From assembly GCA_903904815.1 (NCBI GenBank), contig CAIVDU010000010.1, positions 1 through 64,000 of the forward strand: DNA of 64,000 bases, read 5' to 3'. Source of the DNA: an uncultured Armatimonadota bacterium. Lineage in GTDB: Bacteria; Armatimonadota; Fimbriimonadia; Fimbriimonadales; Fimbriimonadaceae. The position numbers and the translations under genes were made by a program. The notes beneath the pieces are model-generated. The model did not search any database. It had not been told where the DNA came from and saw only the letters and a program-made list of their open reading frames with translations. Position 1 is the first letter of the stretch, and each line of letters opens with the position of its first letter. Shown here piece after piece: positions 16,737 through 24,720 of this stretch.

Positions 16737-19135
16737 CAGTTTGTCTCCGTATGAACGAACCTTTTTGCCAGTTTCAGCTGAGCAAAGGTGATCGCGAAAA
16801 TGATGAGGAATAGGATGATCGCGTAGCAGCACGCTTCCCCCATTTGCAGATTGTTGAATGCCTTGTCATAGATGTTGACGGCATAAAAACGAAGTGCGTC
16901 GTTGGGAGCGCCGATGTCAGACGATGATCCGGCAAAGAACAAGGCGGGGGTGAAAACCTGAAAACTGCCGATGGTCGTCATGACAACCATGAACAGGATC
17001 ACCGGAGAAAGCATCGGGATGGTGATTGATCGAAACTTTCTTGCCGCGCTCGCTCCATCTAGGTCAGCCGCCTCAAACAGAGCCTGCGGAATCTGCTTCA
17101 TCCCGGCGTAATACACGATCATCGCCCCACCCACCCAGAAGACATTCATCAAAATGACCGAGTAGAACGCGTGACTCGAGTCCATCCAATCTGGGCCTGA
17201 GATGTGTAGCCAGGAGAGGATGTAGTTCAGGACTCCATGTTCCTTGTTGAGCATGTTGGTCCACAGCACGGCCGTTTCCGCTCCGGTAAAGAGCGCCGGA
17301 AAGTAGATCAACGCTTTAAAGAAATCCGCGCCGCGAATACCGGTAGTCAGCAGCCCCGCCGTAAACAGGCCCCCAGCGAGCGAGATCGGGATGACGATAG
17401 CCGCATAGGTGAACGTGATGCGGATACCGGTGAGAAATTTCGCGTCGCTGGCAAGATCCAAGTAGTGCTGAAACCCGACCCACTGCGGGCTTGAAATCAT
17501 GTTCCAGTTCGTAAAGCTCAGCAGGATAGAGGCGACGATCGGTCCGATCACGAAGCACGTCAATCCAATAAGCCAAGGGGTGAGAAAGAGCGCACCCCCT
17601 TTCGTGACCCTCGAAGTTGCTTGAGCGGGCTCATCCTGTCGTTCTCGCGAGATGGAGCGAAGATAGAGACCGGCCAAAACAATGATGCTTAGCAGAGCTG
17701 CGACCGGAAGAATTTGCCGCACCAAAACCCCGGATTTTTTCGGCTGGTTCTCTTGGATCGCAGCCCCAATGTCGGTATCTAGGCGCCGCAACCGGTGACG
17801 CACACATGTCTCAATGTAGGCGTTCATCCCGGTTACAAATTTCGTGTAAGCGGCCTCCGAGATTGGTTTCGACAAAGCTGCAAGTCGCCGTTCATATTCG
17901 TCTGCGATCACCTCTTCGGTGGCGCTTATCCAATCGTCTCGGGCCTTTGTGACGGATGTGATTCCGGTTGTGAGGCTCGGGGAAGCAACGCTCAGATCGT
18001 GAATGAACGCCTCGCACCCGTCAATTCCGTACTGATTGTTTAGAAAAGAACCGACTGAGCTTTTGCGGGGAGGTAGCCCGCCAAGTCGCGAGGATCGATC
18101 TGCCACGACTCTCGCCGAGGCCATGTATTCCACAAACTCCCAAGCTTCCGTTGGGTGCTTGCATCCGGAATAGATAGCGAGTGAGTTGACGTTGATCAGA
18201 GCGAAATCATGGGCGCCGTGGGGAACCGGCGTCAGCCCGAAATGGACGCCGGCTTTCTTAAGCTCCTTGAGCGCCCACGGGCCAGTAGTTCCCATCGCGA
18301 TCTTTGGATTTAGCAGGAGGGTGTCGGAGTTGGTCGTGAATGCCCCGGCGGCGAGGGGCTTCGGTCCCAAGGTGGTTGAATCGCCGTATTCGGATTGGAA
18401 CAGGTCGATAATCGACTTCGCAAGGAGGCTGTTTCCGGCCACCGTGCTCCGCGTGGGGTTGACGGGGCGATCGACGAAATCGGCTCCGTCTTTGCCGAAC
18501 ATCGTCAGGTTCCAGTTTTGGCCGGCCGACATCCCGTACTGAGCGACAGTGCCGTCAGGATTTCGAAGGGTAAGCCTTTTTGCCAGCGACTGGAATTGAT
18601 CCCAACTGAGCGACTTATCGGTCCTTGGCCAGTCCGTCTTGGGGATTCCGCTCTGTTCCAGAAGATCCTTGGAATAGATCACCGACCAACTTGCGATGTC
18701 AGTGGGAAGCGCATAGAGGCCTCCGTTCCAGCGGCAGTTCTCGATCGTTACTGGAAAGAAGTCGTCGAGGCGGTAGCCGCTTGTCTCTGCCAGCTTGTCA
18801 AGGGGCATCAACGCACCACGGGCAACCCACACCCCAAAGCTCCCGGAGTAGAACTCCATCACGTCGGGCGCGAGGCCGGATGCCATTTGGGTCTGAAGTT
18901 TTGCCCAGTATTGTCCCCACGGATACACCCCGATATCGAGGCGAACGTCCGGGTGCTCGGTTACAAAACGATGAGCGAGATCCCGAGTGGTTTCCACTTC
19001 ATCTGCTCCTCCCCAGAGGGCATAGCGAATCGTCGTTTTGGGGCCGGAAAAACTCTCGTTCTCCACGATTTCCGCGCCGGCGCGTGTGGCGATTAAGCCG
19101 ACCGTGGCCAGTATCACGACAGAAACTCCCTTCAT
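16736..19135 (-). CDS. fused sugar-binding protein and MalF-type ABC permease
   Basis: 799 residues from ATG 19135. A signal peptide or anchor (about 1-22) is followed by a family 1 extracellular solute-binding domain (about 30-450; RYALWGGADEVE, LPTDIASWSVIYSKDLLE). A membrane helix (about 486-506) links it to a MalF-like permease domain (about 520-799) with the EAA loop EAADLDGASAARKFRSI. Binding protein and permease are normally separate. Translation from ATG 19165 would run through the palindromic operator, so I prefer 19135, which starts a normal signal peptide. It is first in the sugar operon and divergent from the serine hydrolase. Confidence 0.9.
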   Translation of the reverse strand: MKGVSVVILATVGLIATRAGAEIVENESFSGPKTTIRYALWGGADEVETTRDLAHRFVTEHPDVRLDIGVYPWGQYWAKLQTQMASGLAPDVMEFYSGSFGVWVARGALMPLDKLAETSGYRLDDFFPVTIENCRWNGGLYALPTDIASWSVIYSKDLLEQSGIPKTDWPRTDKSLSWDQFQSLAKRLTLRNPDGTVAQYGMSAGQNWNLTMFGKDGADFVDRPVNPTRSTVAGNSLLAKSIIDLFQSEYGDSTTLGPKPLAAGAFTTNSDTLLLNPKIAMGTTGPWALKELKKAGVHFGLTPVPHGAHDFALINVNSLAIYSGCKHPTEAWEFVEYMASARVVADRSSRLGGLPPRKSSVGSFLNNQYGIDGCEAFIHDLSVASPSLTTGITSVTKARDDWISATEEVIADEYERRLAALSKPISEAAYTKFVTGMNAYIETCVRHRLRRLDTDIGAAIQENQPKKSGVLVRQILPVAALLSIIVLAGLYLRSISRERQDEPAQATSRVTKGGALFLTPWLIGLTCFVIGPIVASILLSFTNWNMISSPQWVGFQHYLDLASDAKFLTGIRITFTYAAIVIPISLAGGLFTAGLLTTGIRGADFFKALIYFPALFTGAETAVLWTNMLNKEHGVLNYILSWLHISGPDWMDSSHAFYSVILMNVFWVGGAMIVYYAGMKQIPQALFEAADLDGASAARKFRSITIPMLSPVILFMVVMTTIGSFQVFTPALFFAGSSSDIGAPNDALRFYAVNIYDKAFNNLQMGEACCYAIILFLIIFAITFAQLKLAKRFVHTETN

Positions 19136-19138
19136 GAG

Positions 19139-19158
19139 GGAGCAGTATATACTGCTCC
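19139..19158. promoter_or_regulatory. operator O1: 20-bp perfect palindrome between divergent starts
   Basis: GGAGCAGTATATACTGCTCC is a perfect palindrome occupying most of the 28 bp between the divergent start codons at 19135 (minus) and 19164 (plus). It contains a TATACT -10 box on each strand, 8 nt before the minus ATG and 10 nt before the plus ATG. A bound repressor would cover both promoters. The core matches the site at the regulator's own promoter. Confidence 0.82.
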
Positions 19159-19163
19159 ACACC

Positions 19164-20096
19164 ATGATTCTCTGGCCCGCCTACGTCGTCATAACCGCCC
19201 ATGCGAGTTCCCCGATGCAGCGCCTCGAACTAGCCATGAATCAGGTCTGCCACAGCTTTCATGGGCGCATCGGCTACTACGTGAAGAACCTTAAAACGGG
19301 TGAGACGATCGGATTGCATGAAGGCGACCGATTTCCATCTGCCTCGACCATCAAGACGGCAATCATGATCGAGGTCGTCAACCAAGTGTTGGCCGGAAAA
19401 CTCAAGTGGTCGGAAAAGATCAAGGTTCCCCCCAAGAATCAGAGGAGTCCGAGCATGTGGACTGCGTATTTGGAGGAAGGGACTGCACTTAATATCGATG
19501 GCTTGACGAACCTCATGATGAACGTGAGCGACAACACCGCGGCGGTTATGCTCGCGGATCGAGTCGGGGTCGAGAATATCGAAAGGAGAATGCTGTCTTG
19601 GGGCCTAAGGGACACGGCGTGCACGATCCACGAACCGGCAACTAACGCCCGGCTCCGAGATCTTCAGAGACAGTTCGCAAACATGGGGGTGACCTCGCCG
19701 AAGGACATGGGCGGTCTGTTGGAGCGACTCTATCGACGAACCGCCGCCGAGAACCCTGCCGCGTCCGAACGGATGCTCAGAGTCATGAGCCATCAGTATT
19801 GGGACGACTTTTTCACGAGCCAGATCCCTCCAGGCGCCTACGTTTGCTCGAAAGTGGGTGCGCTCAATCGAAGCAGGAGCGATACGGCGATCGTGTTTGG
19901 CCAGACACCGTACATTATCACCGCCTACACGGATGATGCCGCGGACCAATCTTGGTCGGATCACTGTGAAGGACACGACACGTTGAGGGCGCTCAGTAAG
20001 CTTGCTTGGCAACACCTTGAGCCAAATCATCCTTACTCGGCTCCTAAAGACGCCGATAAGTGGTTTCCCACGGGGGCGGGGGTTGAAGACTCTTAG
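19164..20096 (+). CDS. class A beta-lactamase-like serine hydrolase
   Basis: 310 residues from ATG 19164. A short N-terminal hydrophobic segment (about 1-14) may be a signal. The SxxK motif is S61-TIK64 in FPSASTIKTA, and SDN is at 122-124. The KTG box is replaced by KVG (SKVGAL), so activity may be peptidase-like rather than penicillin hydrolysis. No obvious omega-loop ExxLN is seen. It shares the O1 operator with the sugar operon, so it is probably co-regulated. Role may be in peptidoglycan or ester hydrolysis; unproven. Confidence 0.85.
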   Translation: MILWPAYVVITAHASSPMQRLELAMNQVCHSFHGRIGYYVKNLKTGETIGLHEGDRFPSASTIKTAIMIEVVNQVLAGKLKWSEKIKVPPKNQRSPSMWTAYLEEGTALNIDGLTNLMMNVSDNTAAVMLADRVGVENIERRMLSWGLRDTACTIHEPATNARLRDLQRQFANMGVTSPKDMGGLLERLYRRTAAENPAASERMLRVMSHQYWDDFFTSQIPPGAYVCSKVGALNRSRSDTAIVFGQTPYIITAYTDDAADQSWSDHCEGHDTLRALSKLAWQHLEPNHPYSAPKDADKWFPTGAGVEDS

Positions 20097-20184
20097 CCAC
20101 TCGATTCTGCACCCCCGGAGTGTTGTCGCGGGAAGAGTCAAAGTAGATATCTTCTAGTGACGGCCGTCCGGGGGCGGTCCAGTT

Positions 20185-21180
20185 CTAAGCCGTGAAGGAC
20201 ATGGAGTTCATCAGGTTCTGGTTCATGTTTTGCATGGCCCAGGCTCCGAAGTAGCCCCCATTTTGGGAAGCGCCTTGTGAGTTCGACCCCATGCTTTGGA
20301 TGAGTTGCCAAAGCTCGTCGGCGGATGACTTGGTTGTCGAACCAGTGGGACTGGTCGAGCTTGTCGAAGCGGTCGACGATGGGGTTGCGGACGTGGTCGT
20401 TGCTGTCGAAGTCGTGCCCGTGTTTGATGCCGCTCCGGTTGAGCAGGCGCTGGAAGCCGTGCTCGGAGTAGCGGCGGGGGACGATATCGAACCAACCAAG
20501 CTGTTCAGAATTGCGTCAATTTCACTTCCAGCCTGCTGAGTCGTTAATCCAGTTTGTCCGGATAGTTGGGAAAGGAGGTTGCTGGAAGAGTTTCCTGACG
20601 TAGTCGACCCCACAGTGGTTGAGGCGGCGGTGGAACCAGAATTCCCAGAAGCGCCCTGGCTGGCCAGGAAGTTCATGAGACTTGGATTGGCGCCTTGGTT
20701 GAACATGAGCTGGGAGAGCATGCTTTTGTGCGAAGATGCGCCTCCACTGCCGTCGTCTGAATCGTGATCGCCCCAGAATGGAGGTGGGCCGCCGATACCG
20801 GTTGATTGGGCTCCCGTGGTCGACGTCGCGTCCGTGGATGTTCCGGATGTGCCGGACGTTGTCGACGTCCCGCTCGTGCCACTCGCGGTCGATGAAGCTG
20901 TCGGTGTGCTCGAACTGGCGTTTGCCTGGAGAGCCGGATTCAGCTGTTGGCTGATCTGTTGGATCGCGTCTGCGAAAGCGTTGTCTGCGCTCTCGCCATT
21001 TTGCTCGAGACCCTTTGCCGTGGTCTGGACCTGTTGAAGGATGCTCGCAATTGAGGAACCTCCGCCTTGCTGAACGGGTCCCGACTGCGGCTGGAATTGC
21101 GAAAAATCAAAGCTTGGCGATTGCTGGCACTGAATGTACGAGCTATAGCTGCCATAGCCCGAGTTGCCGTTGATTGTCAT
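20185..21180 (-). CDS. low-complexity Ser/Thr-rich protein of unknown function
   Basis: 331 residues. Two low-complexity tracts rich in Ser, Thr, Gly and Ala (about 87-130 and 230-290, with repeats such as TSGTSGTSTTSGTSG) alternate with predicted helical segments (SSIASILQQVQTTAKGLEQN; SKSML SQLMF-like region; DELWQLIQSMG). Gln and Asn are also abundant. No signal peptide is obvious. The long uninterrupted frame and consistent third-position GC support coding. I do not recognise a family; it could be a surface or adhesive linker protein. Confidence 0.65.
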   Translation of the reverse strand: MTINGNSGYGSYSSYIQCQQSPSFDFSQFQPQSGPVQQGGGSSIASILQQVQTTAKGLEQNGESADNAFADAIQQISQQLNPALQANASSSTPTASSTASGTSGTSTTSGTSGTSTDATSTTGAQSTGIGGPPPFWGDHDSDDGSGGASSHKSMLSQLMFNQGANPSLMNFLASQGASGNSGSTAASTTVGSTTSGNSSSNLLSQLSGQTGLTTQQAGSEIDAILNSLVGSISSPAATPSTASSACSTGAASNTGTTSTATTTSATPSSTASTSSTSPTGSTTKSSADELWQLIQSMGSNSQGASQNGGYFGAWAMQNMNQNLMNSMSFTA

Positions 21181-21416
21181 GGTTCATTCACCTTCCCTGA
21201 GGAATCACGTTAATCATCGGCATGAAAACCCAGCAAAACAGCCTGGGGGAATTTATTCATTTTGTGTTCACCCACGTTGAGAGATGCTCTGGGCGGGAGC
21301 CTAACCCAGTGTCAGCCATAGAAATTATGAAAATTGTTAAGAGTTGTCTGCAAATTGTAGTGTGGATCACGTCATGAAAGATATTGCTGCGCTGAAGCGC
21401 AATACGGTATCAAAAC

Positions 21417-22328
21417 ATGAGAAAGGCTTTCACACTTATCGAGTTACTTGTAGTAATTGCAATCATTGCAATTCTAGCTGCTATTCTGTTCCCGGTCTTC
21501 GCACAGGCCAAGGCAGCTGCGAAGGCTTCGGCAAATCTCAGCAATCTTAAGCAGCTAGGTCTCGCGGTTATCCAGTACGAGAACGACTACGACGACGCAT
21601 TCCCCCTTGCAGTTCAGGTCGGTACCTTGGCCGAGCAGCAGCAATACTACACGACGACGACGACCCTTCTCGGCGGTGGGGCGATCCCCTGGCACGAGAC
21701 GGTCTATCCTTACACCAAGAACCGAGGTATCTATCAGTCGCCGCTGGCTTCGAACGCTTCTGGCACAGGAGCTACTCAGCAGTTTGAGCTTTCCCAGTTC
21801 TACGGAGTACTTCCTCGCGCAGCCGCTCTTGGTTACAGCACGAACGGCGCCTATGCCCTAAAGACCCCGTTTGCGAACGGTGGAAATGGAGCCTACATCG
21901 ACGGACCGTTCGGAGCTTCCGCTGACCCTTCCGTCACTGTCTCGTTCTACCCAACCGCTTCATTGACTCAGTCGGGTGTTCAGAACATTTCAGATGTGGT
22001 GATGGTAGCTGACGCAGGATCGTTCGATCAGGGATTCTTGACGACAAGCAACCCGGGTGGCAGTGCAACGACTCCTCCTTGCTTCACGCCTCTTACGCCT
22101 AGCCCTTGGACTGCATCTGGATACGTTGGACCTTGGGGACGACGAGGTACGAGCGGCGCTTGGAACGGCGGCTCGGTCTGTTCCTACACGACGGGTGAAG
22201 CAGGTAAGACCACGTTCGTCGCCACCGATGGATCGGCAAAGACCGTCGACATTACGAACGCGTATCAAGTCAAGACGTCAAGCAATAACCCAGTCATCGC
22301 TCGACTCTGGGTTGGCAGCACAAACTAA
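21417..22328 (+). CDS. type II secretion-type pseudopilin (second copy)
   Basis: 303 residues. MRKAFTLIE is the prepilin leader plus the conserved mature FTLIE, followed by the same hydrophobic helix as the 13.3-kb pseudopilin and [11 protein letters not shown]. The C-terminal region has [13 protein letters not shown], a variant of the H-X9-DG ending. The body is Gly/Ala/Thr-rich. It stands alone, with its own promoter region (21181-21416) and a strong terminator right after it, so it is not part of an obvious secretion operon. Confidence 0.92.
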   Translation: MRKAFTLIELLVVIAIIAILAAILFPVFAQAKAAAKASANLSNLKQLGLAVIQYENDYDDAFPLAVQVGTLAEQQQYYTTTTTLLGGGAIPWHETVYPYTKNRGIYQSPLASNASGTGATQQFELSQFYGVLPRAAALGYSTNGAYALKTPFANGGNGAYIDGPFGASADPSVTVSFYPTASLTQSGVQNISDVVMVADAGSFDQGFLTTSNPGGSATTPPCFTPLTPSPWTASGYVGPWGRRGTSGAWNGGSVCSYTTGEAGKTTFVATDGSAKTVDITNAYQVKTSSNNPVIARLWVGSTN

Positions 22329-22350
22329 CAAGCCTAATTCGATACATATA

Positions 22351-22384
22351 GAGGTCAATACACTATTCAGAGTGTATTGGCCTC
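22351..22384 (+). terminator. 14-bp stem terminator of the pseudopilin gene
   Basis: GAGGTCAATACACT and AGTGTATTGGCCTC pair over 14 bp with one G-U, around a 6-nt loop, 22 nt after the stop. It is followed by TTGTG, a poor T-run, so efficiency is uncertain. Confidence 0.65.
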
Positions 22385-22459
22385 TTGTGCTTGGTGGGTC
22401 TTAGGACTTGAGTTTGGGCTCCCTGAGACAAGAGAGTAGTTTTCGAGGCGGCGCCCAAC

Positions 22460-22495
22460 CCGACGTTGTTGGAGGATGGGATAGACCAACGTCGG
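22460..22495. repeat. inverted repeat in noncoding spacer
   Basis: CCGACGTTG and CAACGTCGG form a perfect 9-bp inverted repeat separated by 18 nt. It lies in the gene-free stretch 22329-22855. Confidence 0.55.
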
Positions 22496-22623
22496 TCGCT
22501 CTCAATGTTAAGACGCAGGGTGAGTCCTTAACGTTCTTTCTGAAGCTTAACTGCGAGAAGGGGAGCTTCTAGCTCTGAAGGAGGGAGGCATGAACGACCT
22601 GTTGTAGACGCAGGGTGGCCACT

Positions 22624-22750
22624 GGCTCCAGCCTGCGGATTCCGGAAATCGTAGAGTTGGCCAGCGCGGGCCGTCGACAGGAGCCCACGGCTACGCCTGG
22701 GTACCCCGGCTCCTGCCTGCGGTTCCCGCAAATCGTAGAGTTAGCCAGCG
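22624..22750. repeat. pair of 43-bp direct repeats in gene-free spacer
   Basis: Two copies of a 43-bp unit, 22624-22666 and 22708-22750, agree at 38 of 43 positions and share AAATCGTAGAGTT. Copy 2 contains an inverted repeat TGCGGTTCC (22718-22726) / GGAACCGCA (22752-22760), so each unit may fold. A shorter repeat, GACGCAGGGTG, occurs at 22512 and 22606. The whole 22329-22855 stretch holds no credible gene and appears to be a repeat island. Confidence 0.6.
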
Positions 22751-22800
22751 AGGAACCGCAGACAAAGCCCAAAGCCGCGCCCAGAGGCCAAAAAAACAAC

Positions 22801-22836
22801 AACGACCTGTCGGCCGAATTCGGCCGACAGGTCGTT
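22801..22836 (-). terminator. 36-bp perfect palindrome terminator
   Basis: The two 18-bp halves (AACGACCTGTCGGCCGAA and its complement) form a perfect palindrome. On the minus strand it follows the Cys-rich protein gene by 19 nt and is followed by GTTGTTTTTTTGG, a T-run typical of intrinsic terminators. Confidence 0.88.
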
Positions 22837-22855
22837 GCATCTTAAGAGGAGAAGA

Positions 22856-23086
22856 TTATTTCTTCTTGGCCGCTGCTTTACCGGAAGGGCAACCGGCGCA
22901 GCAGTAGTAGGTGCCGGTCTTGGTTTTGACCGCGATGGGGGCATCCTTGGTCTTCTTCATGCCCATGGGCATTTTGCATGACGGGCAAGTCATGGTTTTG
23001 GCGGCTGGCTTCGGCTTTTGGGCATTGGCGCCGACGAGCATCGAAAGTGCGATGAGCGCGAGGGCGCCCTTCATTGCGTGCTTCAT
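22856..23086 (-). CDS. small secreted Cys-rich, probably metal-binding protein
   Basis: 76 residues from ATG 23086, which has GGAG about 9 nt upstream. A signal peptide (about 1-23, ending VGANAQ) is followed by Lys/Pro/Ala-rich linkers and two cysteine pairs, TCPSCKMPMGMKK and YYCCAGCPSGK. The CxxC...CCxxC arrangement suggests zinc, copper or other metal binding. The C-terminus is Lys-rich (AAAKKK). It has its own strong terminator. No family is recognised with certainty. Confidence 0.75.
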   Translation of the reverse strand: MKHAMKGALALIALSMLVGANAQKPKPAAKTMTCPSCKMPMGMKKTKDAPIAVKTKTGTYYCCAGCPSGKAAAKKK

Positions 23087-23144
23087 ATTCTTTGATCTCC
23101 TGTGGCGCACCTTCGCGCCACAACTATCCTAACACACGGTAATC

Positions 23145-24608
23145 CTACGAGGCCACTATCACAGTCGCCACGGAATGGGCAGGGAGCGTGAAAAGCAACT
23201 GTTCGGGCTCCGTTTTGACTTCAAGGTTCTCTAGTTGAACCCGATTTGGGCGAGTCGCCGAGTTTTCAGCATTCGCAGCGTCGGATGTCATGACGCGGGC
23301 AGAAACGATCTCTCCACTGAGCTTTAGATTGATCTCCTGAGCTTCTGATAGGTGTCGATTGGTGATCGTTACGGCAATCTGCCCTTCCTTTCGAGAGGAC
23401 GTCGCCGTGACCGCCTTGCCCCCGACGGGAAGTACCGGCCCATAAGCATCGGTTCTCACCGCTTCGGCGCCCACATGAGGTGCGTGAAGCTGAAGGACAT
23501 AGTACGTTGGAGTGACCCACATCGCCTTTCCATTCGTGAGAATCGGAGCGTGGAGTACGTTGACGATCTGAGCGAGATTGGCTAGGGACAGGAGGTTGCA
23601 CTGGCGATGAAACACTTCGAGAACGGCCGCTGTTGCGATCGCATCGCGAACGGTACAGGCCTGCTCATAGTTGTCGGTCATCGTCCCCGCATTGTCGGGG
23701 CCCCATGGGCGCGACTCGGGATGCCAGACCCCCCATTCGTCGAGGGCAATTCCAATATTCCGAGTGCCTCGTACTCCGTCGAGGATCTCTTGAGTGGTGA
23801 CGATGAATCGCTCCGTGTCGTCAGCCTCCTCTAGCAGTCGGTAGTATTGTTGCTCAGAGAAGTCGATGCCGGGACCACCATGGATCCAGTAGCGGTGGAT
23901 TGAGATATGGTCGACGAGGCCGATGTGGTGACGCAGCGTCTCCATCAGTCGACGATTCCAGTGGTCATCGAATCCACAGACCACGAGCTCAGCTTTCTCG
24001 TCCACATGGCGAAGCATCGTGGCGTAGCGTCGGTACTCAAGAGCGTAGCTCTCAGCAGAGTAGTTGCCACCGCATCCCCAATTCTCATTCCCAACACCCC
24101 AAAGTTTGACTTTGTAGGGCTGTTCACGGCCGTTTTTTGCGCGCTCAAGGCCCAGATTCGTTTTGCGGGAGGTGTTGCAGTATTCAACCCAATCGCACAT
24201 CTCCTGCACGGAGCCGCTTCCCATGTTGCCAGCCAAATACGGCTCAGCGCCGATCATTTCGCATAAGTCGAGGAATTCGTGGGTGCCAATTCCATTATCG
24301 TCTTCCACGGCGAGGCCGCACGAAAGGCCGAGTCTCACCGGACGTTGTTCTGGCGCGCCGATTCCATCTCTCCAATGGTAGTGATCCGCATAGCATCCAC
24401 CCGGCCATCGAAGGAGTGGCGTGGGCATCGCTTTGAGTGCGTCGACGACGTCCTGCCGGAACCCTCTCGTCTGGGGGACGTCCTGATTTTTGGGCCCCAC
24501 CCAGAGGCCATCGTAGCAACATCGACCCAAGTGCTCGGCGAAGTGGCCATAGAGTCTTGGGGACACGGTCCCGATCGGCTTGGACAGAACTGGGGAAATT
24601 GTCGTCAT
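23145..24608 (-). CDS. alpha-L-arabinofuranosidase, GH51
   Basis: 487 residues, no signal peptide, so it acts in the cytoplasm on imported arabino-oligosaccharides. GVGNENWGCG carries acid/base E175 and IALDEWGVWH carries nucleophile E291, both in GH51 spacing; LRWPGGCYADHYHWRDGIG is the family's N-terminal signature. A C-terminal beta domain follows. ATG 24608 is preferred because MTTISPVLSKPIG aligns with family N-termini; longer versions add no homologous sequence. A possible operator (ATATTC...GAATAT) sits immediately upstream. Confidence 0.94.
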   Translation of the reverse strand: MTTISPVLSKPIGTVSPRLYGHFAEHLGRCCYDGLWVGPKNQDVPQTRGFRQDVVDALKAMPTPLLRWPGGCYADHYHWRDGIGAPEQRPVRLGLSCGLAVEDDNGIGTHEFLDLCEMIGAEPYLAGNMGSGSVQEMCDWVEYCNTSRKTNLGLERAKNGREQPYKVKLWGVGNENWGCGGNYSAESYALEYRRYATMLRHVDEKAELVVCGFDDHWNRRLMETLRHHIGLVDHISIHRYWIHGGPGIDFSEQQYYRLLEEADDTERFIVTTQEILDGVRGTRNIGIALDEWGVWHPESRPWGPDNAGTMTDNYEQACTVRDAIATAAVLEVFHRQCNLLSLANLAQIVNVLHAPILTNGKAMWVTPTYYVLQLHAPHVGAEAVRTDAYGPVLPVGGKAVTATSSRKEGQIAVTITNRHLSEAQEINLKLSGEIVSARVMTSDAANAENSATRPNRVQLENLEVKTEPEQLLFTLPAHSVATVIVAS

Positions 24609-24611
24609 CGA

Positions 24612-24635
24612 ATATTCACTACCACTACGGAATAT
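24612..24635. promoter_or_regulatory. inverted repeat before arabinofuranosidase gene
   Basis: ATATTC and GAATAT are separated by 12 nt and lie directly before ATG 24608. It may be an operator for the arabinofuranosidase gene. Only one copy is seen, so this is tentative. Confidence 0.35.
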
Positions 24636-24720
24636 GAATGAGCTTGGTATTAAATTGCCACGCCACTTGACCGTCAATGCATGGGATACTCTTCGCTAGC
24701 GTTTCTTGCGCGACTTCTGT

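Noticed and set aside
22528-22845. Short frames in the repeat island with PACG/RLEP repeats
   Set aside because: They translate direct repeats, have no start signals and overlap on both strands.
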